A DNA stretch of 64,000 bases from NCBI GenBank assembly GCA_020465985.1, contig JAANYP010004387.1, positions 248,001-312,000 of the forward strand, given 5' to 3'. Under the pieces are notes generated by a model. The model did no database searches, had not been told where the DNA came from, and saw only the letters and a list, made by a program, of their open reading frames with translations. The position numbers and the translations under genes are program-made. Positions 1 through 10,406 of this stretch are shown piece after piece. The stretch comes from Centrapalus pauciflorus (taxonomy: Eukaryota > Streptophyta > Magnoliopsida > Asterales > Asteraceae). The first letter of the stretch is position 1. Every line of letters begins with the position of its first letter.

Positions 1-292
1 ACGGAAAATATACCATTAGTCCAATTTGAGATTCTGAAACACCAAACAGATCAAATGTAGATATATCAATTAATGGTACAGTAGAGCCTCCTCCAAAAGA
101 ATCACTTTGGTGTTGATGTGTATAAACAACAAACATTAAACAGCCTAATCAGATTAATCTCATCTTCTTCACTCAAATCATCCTAAGACTTCCATATATA
201 TAAACATACATCAAATTTAATTAACCCCTGGTTTTTTTAAAAAAAGGCCCTGGAATATCTATAAACGAGGGAAAAAAACCTAATCTTGATTC

Positions 293-3200
293 TCAAATAT
301 CATAATCTATGTCTGAAGCGTTTTCCGAAATAGACTTCTTCACAAGTCGTCCTTGTTCATCATAAAGATCAAGATTTTCGCAGGGTGCTGGGAAAATGGC
401 CCCTATTACTCGTCCTTGTAGGTAAGCACACTGAAAGATATGCTTTTTTTTGTATGTGATACCTACCGACATATCTCTGAAAGTCACATTTCTCACAGGA
501 ATATCTGCACTACCTTGTATACGAACAGGCACGCGTACTCCTTCTCCATGGATGGATGTGTAGCTTATGTCTCTAATCACAGGAAAAGCCCTTGGATTGA
601 AACCCCCATCCGGGTGTTCGTTGTAATCCGTTTTAATGATGATCCCAACCCTCACGTTCTCGAATGTCAGGTTGTGATACTTGATGTCTCGAACATATGC
701 TCCTCTCCCTGCAGCTGTCTTGATACGAACAGCACGCCTCGAGTCCCATATCACAACATTCTCAACTGTTACATTTGATACCCCACCTGACATCTCGCTG
801 CCTATGGATATTCCAGCACTGCCACATTTCAGCCGAAATACATCAACTTTAAAGTTACACAAATATTGGCGCAGACTGCATACAGCAGAGAAAAAACAAA
901 GAGATCTCACCTAACCATAGAGCGGACTACTAGGTTCCGAATGAGAATATTTTTTGACGGACGCCCATATGCAATTCCATATTGATCCCAGCCACTTTTT
1001 ATTGCAATGGCATCATCCCCAACGCTTATGTAGCTATCCTCTATTAGCATATCCTCACATGAATCTGCTCAAACGCGTAACAAACAATGATAAAGCAAGA
1101 AAAAGGAACAGTGAGAAAAATGGTGAGATGATTTGGTGCATGAAAAGATTACCAAATACGTTATTGGCCCAATCCACGAAATATCATAATACCAACCAAC
1201 TCTTAGCGAAGAATTTCAAAAAGATCTATGGTTGCTTATAAACTAGAAGCAGTTAACGAGATTGTATGTAAAGGAATCTTGAAATATCCCGATACTGAAC
1301 TCAGAAGCTTTTTTTTAGCCTGGATATGTTTTATAAAGGAAAAAATTAAGTAAATCTGGCATGATAACACTTACCAGGGTCGATACCATCTGTGTTTGGA
1401 GCCTCAAATATGGGAGCCAAGATTGTCATATTTCTTATTGTCACATTCTTACAGCTATAAGGATGGAGTGTCCAAAATGGTGAATCGCGCAAAGTGATGT
1501 TAGATATCACAATGTCACGTGACCACATGATCTGCACAAGTGGACCTCTTGTATGGTTAAGAAGCTTCCGGCGATATTTTTTCCACCACATACGGCCCTG
1601 CCCGTTTATGGTACCATTATGTCCTGTTGTCAGGATTAACAAATGTATAAGTAAGCATCAGTAGACTCTTTTTCTGGTCATTGCATACTAAGCCTACAGA
1701 TCTCTATCGAGTTTCCACTTTCTATAGACACATATAACAATAATATCTTTATGATATATGATTCCTCGTTTTCAAGGCTATTTACCATTGAATAAATGGT
1801 ATATATAGCATGCATGTGTTACGTGTAATTAAAGAAATTGTGTTTGATGACCAAAATCTCTAGGCAACTAACAATTATTTCTTAAATTTCTTGAATGTCT
1901 ATTACAGATGAAGGTAACTGAAAAGAAACCAGTAAATGTGAATTGAACTAGTAAGAATTAGGAAGGCATCAAAAGTGAAAAGAATCTACACAATGCATCG
2001 ACTCCAGAAAGATTTTGTTTTACCTGTGATCACAACATCTTTGAGATTCTGACCATGAATTAAACTTCCATATCGAGGTCCAGGATGCTCTCTACCATAA
2101 CCATAAGATGGCAAAGGAGGCATTAGAGGCCAATATTTTTCATCCTGTCAACAAAATGAACTCAGAACACAAATATAATAGGTAGTCATGACAACTTACC
2201 AAAATGGTGATTTTAAACTTTAGATGGCCGATGAATGTTAGCCCAGATTATTCAATTAAATACAGTCAATACAAGAACGAATTAGAATTCAGAATGCTTA
2301 GTTGTGGACAGTGCACTGGGTCTGATTCATCTCCAATCTCCATAGTAGTTTTGTCCTTCCATAGAAGGTATTGTTATAAGCTTGAAACATAATATGTAAC
2401 AACCATTCATCTAACTGGACACTATTGAAAAACTAGTATTACTTCTTCCATTCGTACGAAGTCACAAATCTGTTATTTGTTTATGTTCATCCTCATTTTA
2501 AAACAAGTATTAGGCCTAAATTTTTAGTGGGTTGCAGGGGTAGTTTCCAACGAAGCAACTATAGTTGAATAACATCAAATCTATACTCCCTCTGTTCCAA
2601 AAAAAATCAAACTTCTTCTACTTTTATGTTTTTAGGACACATTTATGAAGTGCAAGTTTACAAAGAAAATGTAAGATGTTTTACAATTTTTGACAATCAG
2701 TGCAACATACTTCCATATTTATCATTTAATGTAATATTCTATTAATTGTTTATCATTAACTGCAATACGCAAGTACATTACATTAAATCATAAAAAATGG
2801 CAACTCTACTATATTAAATAGAAGAAAATGATGAGTATGATACTTTCAATGATAAAGAATTGGAAGTGTAATACATTAAATGGTGAGTTGCTCAAAATAG
2901 CAAGCAACTTTTCTCTTTATTCTTATTATAGCAATCTCATAAATTATGTCTCAAATAATGGAACCAACTTTTGGTTTACTTCCGATTATAGCATTTAACC
3001 GGTAAACAACAAGTAGGTTATTATTTCAAACAAGATATTAATGGTCTAAAATAAAACTCATTGCCACAATAAGAAAAAAAATAAAAAGTAGGTTGTTATT
3101 TCAAACAATAAACCCTATACATAACCCTTTTTTACCGGTTAACTTTTGTGTTAACCGGTTAAATGCTATAATCGGGAATGAACAAAGAGTTGGTTCCTTT

Positions 3201-4542
3201 ATTTGGTACAAAATTTGCGAGATTGCTATAATAAGAAAAAAAGGAAAAATTCTTGTTATTTTTAAGCAATTCTCCCTGCATTAAATGATACAAATAAAAG
3301 TATGTTAGATTGACAAAAGGTGCAAAGTATCTTGCTTTTTATTTTTTGTGGGAAGTTCCCCTGTAAAGAAAGAGCAACACTCGGTACTAATGCCAGTTGA
3401 TGGCTAAATCACTGGATAACTGACATTTATAACAAGCGAATTTTGTGTATTTTGCAAAAGAAATTCTATTGTAGGTTGTTAAGAAAATGGTAACACACCA
3501 ACGAGGAAAGATGATATATAGAAGGGATGAAACCCCGACCTTTGATCATGCAAAGGAAAGTGTAGGTCTTCACCAGTCACCACTAGTCTATGACCTATGT
3601 CTCATCTTCATCTGTTGAAGATCTACTGATCCACTGCAATGCTACCATGCATTTACATAGTATACTTGACATAAATGGAAATAGTGATAAAGTTCTCACA
3701 ATCCACTGCAGTTAGGGCCTGAGAACCAATCTTGACATTCCACACAAGAGGAGGAATCTTTATAATTGCTCTATTACCTATCAAGCCTCAATTCATCTTC
3801 TAGAGATTCATCTTAGGAAACAACTATTATTGGGTTGCATATAGTATACTTGGTGAAATTAACAAGTCATAAGTTTTCTAAAGAAACTGTTCGCATTAGC
3901 AATCCAGACCAAAAACATACAGAAAAATTCCTTAAAAGTAGATCAGTAGATGTACACAGCAATCTGAGACCTCAATAAGAGGCAATAAAATTGTTAGAGT
4001 TCATCGATCATATACAGACCACTATACCTTTACTGTACATAGTTTTTGTTAGCGTGTGCAGTTTCTGGGATTGGATATAGAAAATCATTTAAAAAAAGAA
4101 AAAGAAACTCACATACATCAATACCAAGTATAACAGCATCTTCAGCAAGAAACAGTGTGATGTGACTCGTTAAATTAAACGGCGCCGTCAACCATTTTCC
4201 GGCAGGGACATTGAGCTGACCACCACCTCTCTTTCCGAGCTTGGATATAGCAAAAACAGCATTCTCGAAAGCCTTGGTGTTGAGAGTGACGCCGTCTCCG
4301 ACAGCACCAAAATCCGTAAGATTAAAGGAAAAGGGTCGGAGACGGGGAAAGGGCCGAGAAGGGAGGGGATGGCGGAAAATGAAGAAACCATCTAGGATGT
4401 TGCGTTGCCAGATGAATACGGAAGTGAATCCAAGGATCCATAGTAAAGTGAAAACAGTCTTGTAAGAAGAGAAGAGGAGGGGAATCCACCGGCGGTGGTG
4501 GAAGCGCCACATCCGAGGCGATGAACTTGTTAGGGTATCCAC
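293..4542 (-). CDS. GH28 polygalacturonase-like protein, membrane-anchored
   Basis: Pectin-degrading glycoside hydrolase family 28 protein (parallel beta-helix), expected to hydrolyse polygalacturonan in the wall. Model: complement(join(293..818, 911..1064, 1375..1623, 2024..2144, 4117..4542)), 1476 nt, 491 aa, all GT-AG and in phase. Family motifs seen: NTDG at residues 259-262, GDD at 281-283, RIK at 348-350. The third motif, usually a GHG-type site, reads GSEMSGG (323-329), as in the plant subgroup of large PG-like proteins. There is no cleavable signal peptide; a hydrophobic stretch near residues 25-47 suggests a type II membrane anchor. The start chosen is the first ATG of the long exon 1. 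Intron 1 (about 2 kb) carries a MITE. The short 92-nt last intron is read through as ORF if splicing is ignored. Family is certain; enzymatic activity is inferred. Confidence 0.93.
2883..3278. mobile_element. Mutator-type MITE in GH28 intron 1
   Basis: A 396-bp inverted-repeat element flanked by a perfect 9-bp direct repeat CATTAAATG (2874-2882 and 3279-3287). The two halves are complementary over long stretches: a segment around 2888-3000 pairs with 3155-3278, including the ACCGGTTAA / TTAACCGGT and GATTATAGC / GCTATAATC blocks. It has no coding capacity. The 9-bp duplication is typical of Mutator-like elements. It lies entirely inside the first intron of the polygalacturonase-like gene. Confidence 0.8.
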
Positions 4543-4919
4543 CTTGCTTGATCAGAAACACATGAATGGATAATCTATCTGATGTCAATTGGGGAGAACT
4601 TGAGTTGCACTGCGTGACAACAGAGAGAGACGATGACGGATTCTGAGATTCAGATCAAAGAGTTTCTTCCACTTATCAACAATTAATGCTTTAACTTTGG
4701 TTTTAGAATAACAGGGCAAAATCCTCAAAATAGGAAAATATATATTTTGTATTTTTACAGTTAACAACCAGATTATTTAATTTGTATCATTAATAATATT
4801 AATTTTTGCATTTTACTGTTTATAGCCATGGGTTTTAATTACCAAACATTTTTTAAAAACTTTTATCAATAAAAACAATATATTAAATTAAAATCTTATT
4901 TATCATTGTTTTCTAAACT

Positions 4920-5195
4920 TGTCAATTGCTAAAAATAACAACGAGTTTGTATCTTTTTATCACTTATAGCAATATTATTTATCTTTTATCATTAATAACA
5001 TCGACTTTTGTATTTTTCATAATTAATAGCATCAACTTTTGTATTTTATTATCGTTTATAGGAACAACTTTTTCAACATTTTGCAATAAATGATAAAAAT
5101 ATATAAAAGTTCATGCTATTAATGATAAAAAATAAATAATGTTGCTATAAACGTTAAAAAAAACCCAAAGTTGTTGCTATTTTTAGCAATTAGCC
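4920..5195. repeat. AT-rich inverted-repeat (MITE-like) element
   Basis: CAATTGCTAAAAATAACAAC at 4923-4942 is the near inverse of GTTGTTGCTATTTTTAGCAA at 5170-5189, and the interior is rich in repeated ATTAATAGCA / ACTTTTGTATTTT units. The ends resemble the MITE at 2883-3278 (TTGCT-AAAATAGCAA core), so the two are probably related. No target duplication was found, so the borders are approximate. Confidence 0.45.
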
Positions 5196-5284
5196 ATTTG
5201 ACTAAATTCAAAAGATGAAAATCTGATGTGTGACCTCCATTCGATCTCATCCTATCTCGACCTCTCTATTCCCATGGCTTCCCT

Positions 5285-5835
5285 CTAGGGATGACAATGG
5301 GGCGGGGCGGGGATGTCAGTTCCCATCCCTATCCTCGCTTCATAATCCACTCCCCATCCCCGTCGGGGAATGAGTTTCTATCCACATCTCCGTCCCAATC
5401 GGGGATCGGGGATCCCCGTCGGGAAATCAGGTTTTTCAAGTTCCTAAAGATTATTTAAGTTTAAACTGTAAATAGTAATTCAATAGAAAATATATGTAAA
5501 TAAACTTTAAAACAAGTTAATTCAAACATATTTGAGGTATTTACAATATATAATGTATAATTTATGATAAAACAAAGAATTGGATGTAAAAGATTTATAA
5601 AACCAATATAATGAAAAATAACAATAGTATTTTTAAACTATAGAAAAGTCATACAATGATATTTAATATATTATATAAAATGTAATCAATAAATTACATT
5701 GTAAAGTTAAATATATATAGTAATCTATATTAAAACATAATTTATAACCGGGATCGGGGATCAAAGTGTCTCCCATCCCATCCCCATTATTTAAAATCGG
5801 GGATTCCCGTCCCGATCCCCATCCCCGGTCAAATC
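5285..5835. repeat. hAT-like remnant with GGGGATCGGGGATC-type subterminal repeats
   Basis: It begins with TAGGGATGACAATGGGG (5288-5304), very close to the TAGGGATGGCA terminus of the intact hAT element at 16886. G-rich clusters at 5300-5430 and C-rich clusters at 5752-5830 bracket an AT-rich core. No matching right terminus (TGTCATCCCTA) was found, so this copy looks truncated or rearranged. Confidence 0.4.
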
Positions 5836-6506
5836 GAAGTCAAGTTATGGGTTCCCTGTCGGGAACGAGGGTTTTTGCCAAGCTTACTTCCCTCCAATCA
5901 CCACCATCATTGATTTCTTTGATATACATCAATCTTAGATTTAGGGTTCGTCTCTCCCCCATGGTTTCTTCTTCGAAAGCCCTCCTACACCACCTCACCA
6001 AAACCACCACCACACGCCATACTAAAACCACTACCATGAAGAAACAGATCTGAGGATCGAAGCCCTTGAAGCCAATATGTAGAACTTAAATCACCACATT
6101 TCTTTTTCGTCGAAAGGTATGAAGCCATGAATGATTTCAATTCAGATGCTCTTGTTTGTCTACGTCTCCATCGCCTTCCCCGCAAAATTTCAGATCTCGA
6201 AGCAGTAACGAATCTAAAATTTTTATCAAGGGTTGTCCAATATATATTAAATATTTTATAACCATATATTGTTATAACTTTTACAATTGTTTTCAGCATA
6301 TTTTCGTACTTTATAAGTACTTTAAATTTTGTATTTTTAGGTAAAGATATAATAGATTCATTGGTTCCTTCCTACAATAAACATTCATAATAAAGTGGTG
6401 ATTTGTTCCTTCATCAATTAATTATAAAAATTAATCATACTTATTCCCATACACAAATTAAATATAATATTCAAACAATTCTGATGCAGAGTAGCAAATG
6501 GAAAAA

Positions 6507-7465
6507 TAGACTAATCTGTTGATTCAAAGAATTCCAGACTAATCCCTACTAAAAGTTTGTTGATTCCGTAGAATTTCTAATATTGCCAGATTTCAACCAA
6601 GTTTTTGAGTTGCACTCGGATGCTTCAAAGGTTGGGATTGGGGGTGTTTTGAGTCAGGGAGGACGACCTATTGCTTATTTCAGTGAAAAGTTGACAGGGG
6701 CAAAATTGCGTTACAGTACTTACGATCTTGAATTCTATGCAGTGGTCCAAGCAGTGAAGCATTGGCGGCATTATTTGTTCCATAAGGAGTTTGTGCTGTT
6801 CACGGATCATGACTCCTTAAGACACATTCGCAGTCAGGACAAAGTATCTCATAAGCATGAGCAATGGCTTGATTTTCTGGAGAAATTTACTTTTGTTGTG
6901 AAACATAAGACTGGAACTTCTAATCGGGTGGCAGATGCTTTGAGCAGGAGGAGTAGTTTGCTTGTATCCATGCGAGTTGAAGTGTCAGGCTTTGACAGTC
7001 TCACTGAGCAGTTTGTAGGCGACCCTTACTTTTCTATTGTTTTGCAGGAAGTTCAGTCTGGGAAGCGGACAAATCTTTTGTTGCATGATGGGTTCCTTTT
7101 CAAGGGGAATCAACTATGCATTCCTGATTCCAGTCTCCGTCTGCACATCATAAAGGAGTTACATGGTGAAGGCATACAAGTGGATGAGTCCAAGGTTACT
7201 GCTGTGAAACAATGGCCATCTCCAAAAACCCTCATCGACGTCCGAAGTTTCCATGGGTTGGCCTTATTTTACAGGCGGTTCATACCAAACTTCAGTTCCT
7301 TCATGGCACCGGTGACAGACTGTATAAAAGGGAAAGGAAAGACTTTTACTTGGACCGAGGCAGAGTCAACTTTTCAGTTGATTAACGAAAAGTAGACTAA
7401 TCTGTTGATTCAAAGAATTATAGACTAATCCCTACTAAAAGTTTGTTGATTCCGTAAAATTCTAA
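6507..7465. repeat. 74-bp direct repeats flanking the gypsy fragment
   Basis: Copy 1 is 6507-6580 and copy 2 is 7393-7465. Both start TAGACTAATCTGTTGATTCA and end near TTCTAA, with about four differences. Each copy contains an internal near-repeat of AGACTAATC...GTTGATTC. Copy 2 supplies the TAG stop that ends the gypsy-derived reading frame. The repeats sit exactly at the junctions of the retroelement insert. That resembles an unusually long target duplication rather than an LTR pair. Confidence 0.7.
6583..7395 (+). pseudogene. Ty3/gypsy RNase H-RT fragment, circularly permuted
   Basis: An uninterrupted 270-codon frame with two pieces of gypsy polymerase in the wrong order. The first part (codons 1 to about 197) is RNase H and its tether: ELHSDASKVGIGGVLSQ, FTDHDSLRHI and ADALSRR are visible. 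The second part (codons about 198-270) is the C-terminal end of reverse transcriptase (KQWPSPKTLIDVRSFHGLA, YRRFIPNFSS, FTWTEAESTFQ), which normally lies directly before RNase H. The frame starts at the PDF of an LPDF-type motif and ends at INEK, which would be near neighbours in an intact element. It lacks protease, the RT active site and integrase, so it is dead. ATG use at 6583 is probably fortuitous. Confidence 0.85.
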
Positions 7466-7907
7466 ACAATTAGGCTTCAAACAACCGATTTGAACCCGGA
7501 AATTTGAAAAATGAAAAAGTTTTCTTCATTGATAATGTGTTTTCGTATAATACTTCAACATGTTTTAAATAGAAATGGAAAACTAAAAACGGGTCAAAAA
7601 CCCAACGGGTTGACCCAGGAAACCAAAAGAAAAACCCAAAAACCCATAAAAATCACAAAAAGGCCCATAACTTTCAATCAGGGTCGAATTCGGGCCAAAC
7701 GTACGGCGGTTTGTCACTACGTGGAGCTCGATCCAACGGTCGTCTGGACACCTGACGGGCCCCAAACGGAGACCCGAGTCAAAAAATATGACCTTTTCCG
7801 TTTAGCCCTTTCTGTTACGAATCCTGTCTTGGACCTTCAGAAACAATAAGGCCCGATCATCCACACTTGGGCCTGCATCAAATTCATATTTAAACAATCA
7901 AACAATT
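7466..7907. other. Unassigned segment right of gypsy fragment
   Basis: A locally GC-richer stretch (7580-7850) is open in one frame but has no recognisable protein motif. It has a leader-like, low-complexity AAACCCAAAAACCC character. It is probably transposon untranslated or LTR-derived sequence within the composite insert. Confidence 0.4.
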
Positions 7908-8010
7908 AAATTAATCATACTTATTCCCATGCCTGATTGTATGTTTTTGATTCGTTTAAAAATTTTTGTTTTTAACAAACAATTCATATTTAATATTTTG
8001 ATATTTAAAC

Positions 8011-8950
8011 CTAGAGGTGCACAAAAGCCGGATCCAATCCGGTCCCGTTTTTTTCCAAATAAAAAAACGGTTTTTATAAAAACCGGATAAGTTCTTAACC
8101 GGTTTTCAACCCAAATATTTCAATCCTATGTAACCGATTCCGGTTAGAAAAAAAATGGATATTTCGTGAACTGGTTAAAAAAAACCGATTTTAAGTTCTT
8201 TTTTGTCCAGATTTTGGCAAATTGGGTTTGGGCTTTGGGCTAGTTTTTTATTATTATTTAGGCTTCTTTTTTATATGTTTTTTGGGCTTCTTTTGTTTAA
8301 GTTTTTGAGCTCTTCTTATAATCATTAATCTATGATTACAATTTATAAATTAACAAATATATAATTAATTATAAATCAAGTTAAACACATATTTTAATCA
8401 AATCAAAGATATATTTATATTATATTTGATTATAAATAAAAAGTTTAAAACCACTAAAAAGTCAAATTACAACAACTTATAATTCAAATTACGACAACTT
8501 ATCATTCAAATCACGACAACTTAAAACTCAACCTCTCTCTCATTTCCTCTCCTTTTCGGCTCTAGAACCACCATGGTGGTTGTGCACCGCCGCCAGCGCC
8601 ACCACCATGGTACCTTCTCTCCACCACCACCATGGTTGTCCACCCTCTTTCTCTCGGCCTCCACTTCCTCTCTTTTTCTCTCGGTCGATCACAACCACTG
8701 GCCACTGCTATTCACCACCATCACCATTTAAGAAAAGATGAACACGAAGACGATGAACATGAAGATCATGAACGAATATGCATTAAGAATATGAACATGA
8801 AGATGATGAACACAATAGATGATGAATGAAGTTGAACGATGAACACAGTGCATAGATCAACGATGAATAGATGAATTTATGTATTTTTTTGTTAAATGTG
8901 TCTTTTTGAACACGATGCATAGATGAATTTGTGTATTTTTTTTGTTAAAT
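8011..8950. repeat. Truncated hAT-like end and low-complexity leader
   Basis: TAGAGGTGCACAAAAGCCGG at 8014-8033, followed by AACCGG-rich subterminal sequence to about 8160, resembles the left end of hAT-type elements. No opposite end was found. At 8560-8640 there are clustered CCACCATGG units. At 8740-8945 there are GATGAACA-type repeats, including two copies of a roughly 40-bp motif (GCATAGATGAATTTGTGTAT type). No credible protein is encoded. Confidence 0.35.
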
Positions 8951-9207
8951 TTGGAAGTGTATCAATTGAATTTATTTTAGCATTTATTATTTGATTATTT
9001 GTTAAAATATTAAATTTAATGAGGTATGTACATTCTCCAAAATGTCCATCATTGTTTGTTCATGCAATGCACAAGATGCATAATATTGTCCAACTATTTA
9101 CCCTTTTGACATTAATCTAATCCACACAACTTTTTGATCTAATGGATGGTATATGTTCTTTTGTACATCGATGCATAAAAGTTGTCCACTGAAAGTACTA
9201 TTCATTA

Positions 9208-9541
9208 TGCAGCGTACCAGAATGGTCACGTATGTACCAACTTAAAAAAAAGTTTTTTGATTTTTTTTTTCATAAACATGTTTTAATTAAAATTATAAAA
9301 ATCATATGTAAATTTCACATACATTCAAATCTCCTAACTCTTAAAAAATGATGTGAACGTACACTTATATAATTTTGCATATATGTGAACGTACATTTAT
9401 GTGATGCCTTATTTCATGTACTTAGAATGTGTGAATGTACATGAAATTTATATATCATCTATGTAAAAGTTAATTAAAACATGTTTATGAAAAAAATTCA
9501 AAAAAAATATTTTTAAGAGTGGTACCTTCTGGTGCGCTGTA
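9208..9541. mobile_element. MITE, 334 bp
   Basis: The terminal inverted repeats are imperfect: TGCAGCGTACCAGAATGG at the left against TACAGCGCACCAGAAGG read inward from the right. Subterminal sequences are also complementary (CATAAACATGTTTTAATTAA near 9271-9290 against TTAATTAAAACATGTTTATG near 9471-9490). There is no coding content. Flanking bases are TA on both sides; a longer target duplication could not be recognised, so the superfamily is left open. Confidence 0.7.
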
Positions 9542-10406
9542 TAATACTCACTTGAACAGATGTATGAATCAGAAGTTATAAAGAAATATGGGTGCTACAT
9601 ATAAATCATAGTCATTAGTGATGATGAGTTACATATATGGTTAGAGGGAGCTAGCTATATGTAAGTATGTAACCTCTTAACAACTGATGGTGGTTTCTTT
9701 TTACCCTGCACAAGGTTAATGGAAGTGTATTATTCACAAGGTTAAACTAAATATTAGTTGAAAGTTATAAGATATTAACTGTAAATTAATAACCATCAAG
9801 ATAAAAAATGATGATGGTTTTACCACACTTATAAATAAGTAAATGTCAGAAAATTACAAATTATTTTTTATTCAAAACATTCATTGGAAACTTTATGTTT
9901 AAAAAATTATAAGAGAAAAACAAACTGAATGATCTTTAAAAAGACATTAGTTTAAACTTAGATGTGTAAATTTATAACCTGGATGATGATCTGTTAGGTT
10001 AAAAAAGATAAAAGGGATGGATGTAAGTTTTATTATGGTTTTGGATGGTTTAATTCCTATTTTAAGAAGGTAAAGATGGGTGGGTTATTAGAATAGAATA
10101 TACAAATGTCAGCATAAACAAGTTTGAAAGTGTCAAATAAATAATGACCATCGCCTGGAATCTGGGTGTTTACATTCGGAGTTTGTCAACTTTCCAGTTT
10201 CTACCCACCAACCATTGTTTTTCTCCTTCAGTAAACACCACCATCATCACCATGCCAATGCCATCATCACCCAACATTTTTACATTTTTACTTTTACCAC
10301 TCAATATCATTCCCACCATTTTTCTTTTTCTGAGAAACCGTTTGACAGCGGCCGGCCTGTTTCTTCACCGAGCCTTCTTCCTTTCCTCCTGTCGGCTCAA
10401 GCAAAC

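Larger units (their letters stand above)
4543..6427. other. Intergenic, upstream of GH28 gene
   Basis: No supported gene. It holds the putative 5' region of the minus-strand GH28 gene, an AT-rich inverted-repeat segment (about 4920-5195) and a GC-rich CCCCGATCCCC-type remnant (about 5285-5835). At 5870-6117 there is a leader-like stretch: a short ATG frame from 5961 (Met-Val-Ser-Ser-Ser-Lys, ending after about 30 codons) and a possible donor near 6116. This may be a captured 5' exon, but it has no recognisable homology. Confidence 0.5.
6428..7930. repeat. Composite insert bounded by 23-bp direct repeats
   Basis: The sequence AAATTAATCATACTTATTCC and three further bases (CAT) occur identically at 6428-6450 and 7908-7930. 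Between them lie the permuted Ty3/gypsy fragment, its own 74-bp flanking direct repeats and an unassigned 0.4-kb segment (7466-7907). The pattern fits filler DNA captured during repair of a staggered break, where the repaired ends are duplicated. No transposase or terminal inverted repeats were seen. Confidence 0.6.

Noticed and set aside
2583..2620. Stowaway-like terminus (CTCCCTCTGTTCC) in GH28 intron 1
   Set aside because: No convincing opposite terminus or TA pair was found. The weak candidate near 3345-3362 is too diverged to define an element.
4188..4588. Long frames on both strands overlapping GH28 exon 1
   Set aside because: Shadow frames of the true first exon, which is fixed by splice phase and homology.
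7511..7849. 112-codon frame in GC-richer DNA
   Set aside because: Low-complexity Lys/Pro/Thr composition, no motif, and it lies in the composite insert; more likely transposon leader sequence.
10215..10406. Upstream in-frame Met giving a 64-residue N-terminal extension of the receptor
   Set aside because: The extension is His/Ser/Phe low-complexity sequence and would bury the clear signal peptide that starts at 10407.
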